Assembly (NCBI GenBank): GCA_023247875.1
Contig: JAHFFQ010000010.1
Location: 1 to 18,664, forward strand
Direction of reading: 5' to 3'
DNA: 18,664 nucleotides
Origin: Candidatus Omnitrophota bacterium
GTDB taxonomy: Bacteria > Omnitrophota > Gorgyraeia > Gygaellales > Profunditerraquicolaceae
The translations under genes were made by a program, and so were the position numbers. Shown piece after piece: positions 14,786 through 18,664 of the stretch; positions within the stretch are counted from its first letter, which is position 1; every line of letters starts with the position of its first letter. The notes below the pieces were generated by a model. The model had not been told where the DNA came from. It saw only the letters and a list, made by a program, of their open reading frames with translations, and made no database searches.

Positions 14786-16459
14786 ATGAATGATTTTTCC
14801 ATCCTCATCGGAGGCAAAGCCGGTTTTGGCATAGACAAGTCCGGGGCAGTAATAGGCGGGCTTTTGAATAGGTTAGGTTTAGCCGTCTATATTTACCGCG
14901 ACTATCCCTCCATTATCAGGGGAGGGCACACATTTTCTATCATCCGCGCATCAAAGGAAAGGATAGCTAGCCATAGAAACAAGGCAGATTTTATTCTCGC
15001 CTTGAATCAGGATACCTTTAATCTCCACAAGGATAGATTAAAGGAGAGCTCTGTCATCATTTATGATTCTGATTCCGTTAAATTAGAGGGCCTAAGCGAT
15101 AAGGTCCGATCCATAGGTGTCCCTATTGCTAAGATCATTAAAGAGGAGGGGGCAGGCGAGATAATGCGCAACAGCTGCATTATCGGCGCCTTCGTCAAAG
15201 CAGCGGGGATAAAATGGGAGCTCCTGGAAGATATATTCAGAAAAGAATTTACCAAAGAGATCCAGCTGAATTTAAACTCCGGCCGGCGCGGTTATGACGA
15301 AGCAAAGGAATTGACAAAAATAGAAGCTGTATCGCAGGAAAGCCTTCCTTTAGTTTCCGGCAATCAGGCTGTGGCGCTTGGGCTTGTCAAGGCCGGACTC
15401 AACACATATATCTCCTATCCTATGACCCCTACCTCGCCTATCCTGCATTATCTGGCGGAAATAGCGGATGATTTCGGCTTAAAAGTAATTCATCCGGAAA
15501 GCGAGATCGGGGTGATCCTTATGGCTTTGGGATTCTCTTATATGGGTAAGAAAGTGGCCATGGGAACATCCGGAGGCGGTTTTTGCCTGATGACCGAAGG
15601 ATTAAGCTTCTCGGGGATGAGCGAATTGCCGATCGTGATCGTCATGGGCCAAAGGCCGGGGCCATCTACAGGATTACCAACATATTCCACCCAGACAGAG
15701 CTGCATTTTGTTTTAAGCGCCGGCCAGGGAGAGTTCTGCCGCTTTATCGTTGCCCCTGGCGATACGGAGGAGGCGTATTTCTGGTCAGCGCAGGCTTTGA
15801 ATTTGAGTTGGAAATACCAGATACCCTCGATCATACTTACGGATAAGAACTTAGGGGAAGGGATTTTTAACTTTGATATTAATTCTGTGCCGGATATAAA
15901 AGAGGAAGCCCCTTTGTTATGGGATAGAAAATCACCCTATAAAAGATACCTGAATACGGAAAACGGGGTTTCCCCTTTGGCTTTTGTGCCGGAAAAAGAA
16001 ACGATCATAAAAGTAAATAGTTATGAGCATGATGAATCCGGCATAACTACCGAAGAACCTGTGCTCTCCGCTTTAATGCTGGAGAAACGCCTGCGCAAGG
16101 AAAAGCATTTACAGGAGGAGCTGGAGAAATTCAATACCGTAAAAACTTACGGGAATAAGGATTGCCAGATTGCTCTGCTTTGTTGGGGCTCTAATAAAGG
16201 GGTGTGCGTGGAGGCAGCGCAGGGTTTAGGCCTGAAGGTGATCCAGCCGCTTGTGCTCTCTCCATTCCCGGAAAAACAATTTCAGGAGGCTCTCAAAGGG
16301 GTCAAAAAACTTATCTGCGTTGAAAATAATGCCACAGGCCAGTTGAGCCGTCTGCTCAAGATATCCGGATTTAATGTAAATGAACAGATCCTTAAATATG
16401 ACGGCCGGCCTTTTTCTGTGGATGAGCTGGAGGAGAGAATCAGGGGGATGGTGAAATGA
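14786..16459 (+). CDS. 2-oxoacid:ferredoxin oxidoreductase, fused gamma-alpha subunit
   Basis: The 557-residue protein joins the gamma domain (about 1-180, starting ILIGGKAGFGIDKSG, with RGGHTF at 45-50) to the alpha domain (from about 191, GNQAVALGLVKAGLNTYISYPMTPTSPIL). The latter is the KorA/VorB type. The segment SGGGFCLMTEGLSFSGMSELPIVIVMGQRPGPSTGLPT is typical of this group. With the beta subunit it would oxidise a 2-oxoacid to acyl-CoA and CO2, reducing ferredoxin. The exact 2-oxoacid (2-oxoglutarate, pyruvate or branched-chain) cannot be fixed from sequence alone. I chose ATG 14786. A TTG at 14774 is in frame but overlaps the terminator tail and the only GGA resembling a ribosome site. 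It overlaps the beta gene by 4 bases. Confidence 0.93.
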   Translation: MNDFSILIGGKAGFGIDKSGAVIGGLLNRLGLAVYIYRDYPSIIRGGHTFSIIRASKERIASHRNKADFILALNQDTFNLHKDRLKESSVIIYDSDSVKLEGLSDKVRSIGVPIAKIIKEEGAGEIMRNSCIIGAFVKAAGIKWELLEDIFRKEFTKEIQLNLNSGRRGYDEAKELTKIEAVSQESLPLVSGNQAVALGLVKAGLNTYISYPMTPTSPILHYLAEIADDFGLKVIHPESEIGVILMALGFSYMGKKVAMGTSGGGFCLMTEGLSFSGMSELPIVIVMGQRPGPSTGLPTYSTQTELHFVLSAGQGEFCRFIVAPGDTEEAYFWSAQALNLSWKYQIPSIILTDKNLGEGIFNFDINSVPDIKEEAPLLWDRKSPYKRYLNTENGVSPLAFVPEKETIIKVNSYEHDESGITTEEPVLSALMLEKRLRKEKHLQEELEKFNTVKTYGNKDCQIALLCWGSNKGVCVEAAQGLGLKVIQPLVLSPFPEKQFQEALKGVKKLICVENNATGQLSRLLKISGFNVNEQILKYDGRPFSVDELEERIRGMVK

Positions 16460-17307
16460 GCCAGATAAATCTCGGAACCTGCGCCCCGAATACCTGGTGC
16501 CCGGGCTGCGGAAATTTCGCCATACTCAACGCCGTTAAGGCGGTCCTGGGTGAGTTAAATGCCGAAGGTCTCCCTCTGGAGAATATCGTTCTGGTCTCAG
16601 GCATCGGTTGTCATGCCAAGATCGTGGATTATGTGAACGTGAATAGTTTTTATTCCATACATGGAAGGGCAACCCCCGCTGCCGAAGGGATAAAGCTCGC
16701 TGATCCGAAAGTCAAGGTGATCGTATTTGCCGGGGATGGGGATGCTTACGGGGAAGGCATAGAGCACCTTATTTTTGCCGCCAAGAGGAATATCGATATC
16801 ACGATGATCATCCACAATAACCGGGTATACGGGCTTACCACCGGACAATATACGCCTACTTCTCCTTTGGGTTTTAAAGGCCGCTCTACTCCCGCCGGGA
16901 CCATCGAGCCGCCGCTGAATCCACTTGAAGTCATGCTTGCCAGCGGAGCAACTTTTCTTGGCCGGGGCACATCCCACGGCATAGATCTGCTTAAGAAGCT
17001 CTTTAAGGAAGCGATCAAGCACAAGGGTTTTTCCCTGGTTGATGTGCTGCAGGTTTGTGTTACTTATTACAATATGTATGAATATTATGATAAAAGAGTT
17101 TATGGATTAAAAGACCATAATCCTCAGGATTATGTCCAGGCTTTGAGTAAAATACGGGAATGGGATTATAATAGCGATTCGCCTATTGCCTTGGGCGCCT
17201 TCTATAAAAAGGAGGCTCCCAGCTTCGAAGAAAAGTTTTCGGAGCCAGGTACTCCGGCGCAGGATAGGGATACAAAAATAAATGATTTTCTGAAAGGTAA
17301 AATATGA
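16456..17307 (+). CDS. 2-oxoacid:ferredoxin oxidoreductase, beta subunit (TPP-binding)
   Basis: The 283-residue protein carries the thiamine diphosphate motif GDGDAYGEGIEHLIFAAKRN from residue 93 and HNNRVYGLTTGQ from 120. Cysteines C15 and C18 (WCPGCG), C52 (GIGCHAK) and C201 (LQVCVTYYN) match the four ligands of the single [4Fe-4S] cluster in this family. HGRATPAAEGIK is also characteristic. It pairs with the gamma-alpha subunit through an ATGA overlap, so the enzyme is the two-gene type without a separate ferredoxin (delta) subunit. Its TPP need links it loosely to thi4 at the other end of the window. The next gene again overlaps by ATGA. Confidence 0.95.
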   Translation: MSQINLGTCAPNTWCPGCGNFAILNAVKAVLGELNAEGLPLENIVLVSGIGCHAKIVDYVNVNSFYSIHGRATPAAEGIKLADPKVKVIVFAGDGDAYGEGIEHLIFAAKRNIDITMIIHNNRVYGLTTGQYTPTSPLGFKGRSTPAGTIEPPLNPLEVMLASGATFLGRGTSHGIDLLKKLFKEAIKHKGFSLVDVLQVCVTYYNMYEYYDKRVYGLKDHNPQDYVQALSKIREWDYNSDSPIALGAFYKKEAPSFEEKFSEPGTPAQDRDTKINDFLKGKI

Positions 17308-18149
17308 GCGCAAAAATAACTTTTAGAGGCACTCCCCTGACTTTAGCGGGGAGGGTTTTAAAGACTGGGGTGATTGCGCCGGATTTTAAAGTGGTTTCCC
17401 AGGAGCTAAAGGAGGTAAGCTTGTGTGATTTCAAGGGGAGGATAAAAATCCTTACCTCTTTCCCCTCTTTGGATACCCCGGTATGCGATCTTCAGGTGAA
17501 AGAATTCAACAAAAGGGCAACAGGGCTATCCGGGGAGGTAGTCATCCTGGGGATAAGCAAAGATCTCCCTTTTGCCCAGAAGAGATTCTGCGAAACCTTT
17601 GAGATAAAAAATGTAAAGGTCCTCTCCGACTATAAGAGCTCATCCTTCGGGATCAATTACGGTCTTTTGATCAAAGAATTGAATCTCTTGGCCAGGTCTG
17701 TCCTGATCGTAGATAAGAATGATACGCTGAGGTATATCCAGATAACAGGGGAGTTGACTGATCCCGTGGATTACGAGGATGCCTTAAAAAACCTGGCAGG
17801 GTTACTGAATAACCCGCCATTGCCGGTAAAGGAGGAGCTTCCCTCTAAGTGTAAGCCTTGCGAAGTGGGGACAGGAGCTTTGCCAAAAGAGCAGATCGGG
17901 AAGATGCTGGATAAATGCCCCGGCTGGGAGTTGATCGAAGGCAGGAAGCTGGCAAGGGAATTCAAGTTCAATGATTTTAGCGATGCCAAGTATTTTTTAG
18001 ACATTATCTGCGTTATCGCCGAAGAGCAGGGGCATCATCCTGCTTTAGCCTTAACCTATAATAAGTTAAAGGTTTCCCTTACGACGCATGCCTCCGGAGG
18101 CCTTACGGAGAATGATTTTATCATGGCTAAGATAATCAATGAACTTTAG
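17304..18149 (+). CDS. Fusion: Tpx-type thiol peroxidase + pterin-4a-carbinolamine dehydratase
   Basis: Residues 1-168 form a complete Tpx (atypical 2-Cys peroxiredoxin) domain, with peroxidatic C61 in PSLDTPVC and resolving C96 in DLPFAQKRFC, that reduces peroxides using thioredoxin. Residues about 183-281 form a complete pterin-4a-carbinolamine dehydratase domain. E240-x3-H244-H245-P246, Y252, H262 and D271 fit the family pattern exactly. It dehydrates 4a-hydroxytetrahydropterin, but no aromatic amino acid hydroxylase is seen here. A proline-rich linker at 170-182 joins the two, and C183-K-P-C186 opens the second domain. One frame and no internal start with a good ribosome site argue for a true fusion. 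It overlaps the beta subunit gene by ATGA, so it is translated with the oxygen-sensitive oxidoreductase. Confidence 0.9.
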   Translation: MSAKITFRGTPLTLAGRVLKTGVIAPDFKVVSQELKEVSLCDFKGRIKILTSFPSLDTPVCDLQVKEFNKRATGLSGEVVILGISKDLPFAQKRFCETFEIKNVKVLSDYKSSSFGINYGLLIKELNLLARSVLIVDKNDTLRYIQITGELTDPVDYEDALKNLAGLLNNPPLPVKEELPSKCKPCEVGTGALPKEQIGKMLDKCPGWELIEGRKLAREFKFNDFSDAKYFLDIICVIAEEQGHHPALALTYNKLKVSLTTHASGGLTENDFIMAKIINEL

Positions 18150-18167
18150 CAGCGGGATGCGATAAGA

Positions 18168-18664
18168 TTGAAATCCATCAAAAGCCGGTTAATCCTCTTT
18201 TTGGTTTGTTTTGTTCTCTTTCTGTCGATCAAAGACAGGGATGCGGCATTCCTGGTTTCTGCGCTGGCTGCTGTTATTTCGGCTTCAGCGCTGGAGTCAG
18301 CCATCCTGTTTCTTAAAACAAAATCCTTACGGGTGACCGAAAGCTCCATTATCACGGGCTTGATCGTAGGTTTTGTGCTTTCAGGGGACCAGCCGTTATG
18401 GGTATTCGCATCAGCTTCCGCCTTAGCCATCCTTTCCAAGTATTTAATACGCTTCCGGAAGAGGCATATCTTTAATCCCGCGGCCTTCGGTATATTCCTT
18501 TCCCTGGTTATTTTCGGCGCTTATACCCAGTGGAGAGGGACTTATATCTGGTATATACTCCTGCCTTTTGGGATTTATTTCGCCAGGAGTTGCGTAAAGA
18601 TGGAGATACTGGCCGGCTATGCTCTTGTTTCCCTGGGGTTGTTTGGGATCCAGGCAATACTCCA
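18168..18664 (+). CDS. RnfD/NqrB-like membrane protein (5' part only)
   Basis: The frame runs off the right edge after about 165 residues. It has at least five hydrophobic segments. The segments SSIITGLIVGFVLSGDQ and RKRHIFNPAAFGIF match the NQR2/RnfD family, whose members are membrane subunits of ion-pumping flavin complexes (Rnf, Nqr). The covalent FMN attachment motif of that family would lie beyond the window, so it is not known whether this one carries flavin. No ATG is available in frame after the TAG at 18147. TTG 18168 is the only plausible start and its ribosome site is weak, so the start is uncertain. It follows the peroxidase fusion by 18 bases and probably belongs to the same operon. 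Confidence 0.75.
   Translation, partial: MKSIKSRLILFLVCFVLFLSIKDRDAAFLVSALAAVISASALESAILFLKTKSLRVTESSIITGLIVGFVLSGDQPLWVFASASALAILSKYLIRFRKRHIFNPAAFGIFLSLVIFGAYTQWRGTYIWYILLPFGIYFARSCVKMEILAGYALVSLGLFGIQAIL

Overview
All genes in this window read on the + strand, in short-spaced or overlapping runs. The base composition is moderate. The gene mix suggests an anaerobic or microaerobic, uncultivated bacterium: a sulfide-type Thi4, a group-4 hydrogenase-like membrane complex and a two-subunit 2-oxoacid:ferredoxin oxidoreductase. A candidate phylum such as Omnitrophota fits the style of the genes, but this is an impression and not proof. I see no tRNA, rRNA, CRISPR array, transposase or reverse-strand gene.

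Bases 1-1219: the tail of an unrecognised protein, a terminator overlapping a good promoter, a TPP riboswitch with its own terminator, and thi4 (thiazole synthase). Bases 1220-3313: a second strong promoter, a short leader with a hairpin terminator, then a soluble two-PAS histidine kinase and a single-domain receiver. Bases 3349-7305: a DUF2156 protein, a MATE exporter, a site-2 protease family protein and a short pyruvate kinase without the C-terminal domain.

Bases 7409-14377: a six-gene operon in the order HyfB-, HyfC-, HyfE-, HyfF-, HyfG- and HyfI-like. It encodes two antiporter-like subunits, a NuoH-like subunit, a NuoK-like subunit, a fused NuoC-NuoD-like subunit and a NuoB-like Fe-S subunit. 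The HyfG-like protein keeps only one of the four cysteines that bind NiFe in hydrogenases, so this is better read as an energy-converting hydrogenase-related (Ehr-like) complex than as a hydrogenase. No ferredoxin-like HyfH/NuoI subunit lies beside it. The HyfB-like gene carries an in-frame palindromic insert.

Bases 14416-14771: two very small genes with strong ribosome binding sites. One is a 54-residue desulforedoxin-like protein with a lysine-rich tail. The other is a 20-residue CxxC plus polylysine peptide. A perfect 13-bp terminator follows. Bases 14786-18149: a translationally coupled operon with a fused gamma-alpha 2-oxoacid:ferredoxin oxidoreductase subunit, its TPP-binding beta subunit, and an unusual fusion of thiol peroxidase with pterin-4a-carbinolamine dehydratase. 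The window ends inside an RnfD/NqrB-like membrane protein.

A plausible reading is that the oxidoreductase makes reduced ferredoxin and the Ehr-like complex couples electron flow to ion pumping, with small Fe-Cys proteins and the peroxidase fusion nearby as carriers or protection. That functional link is inference from gene order.
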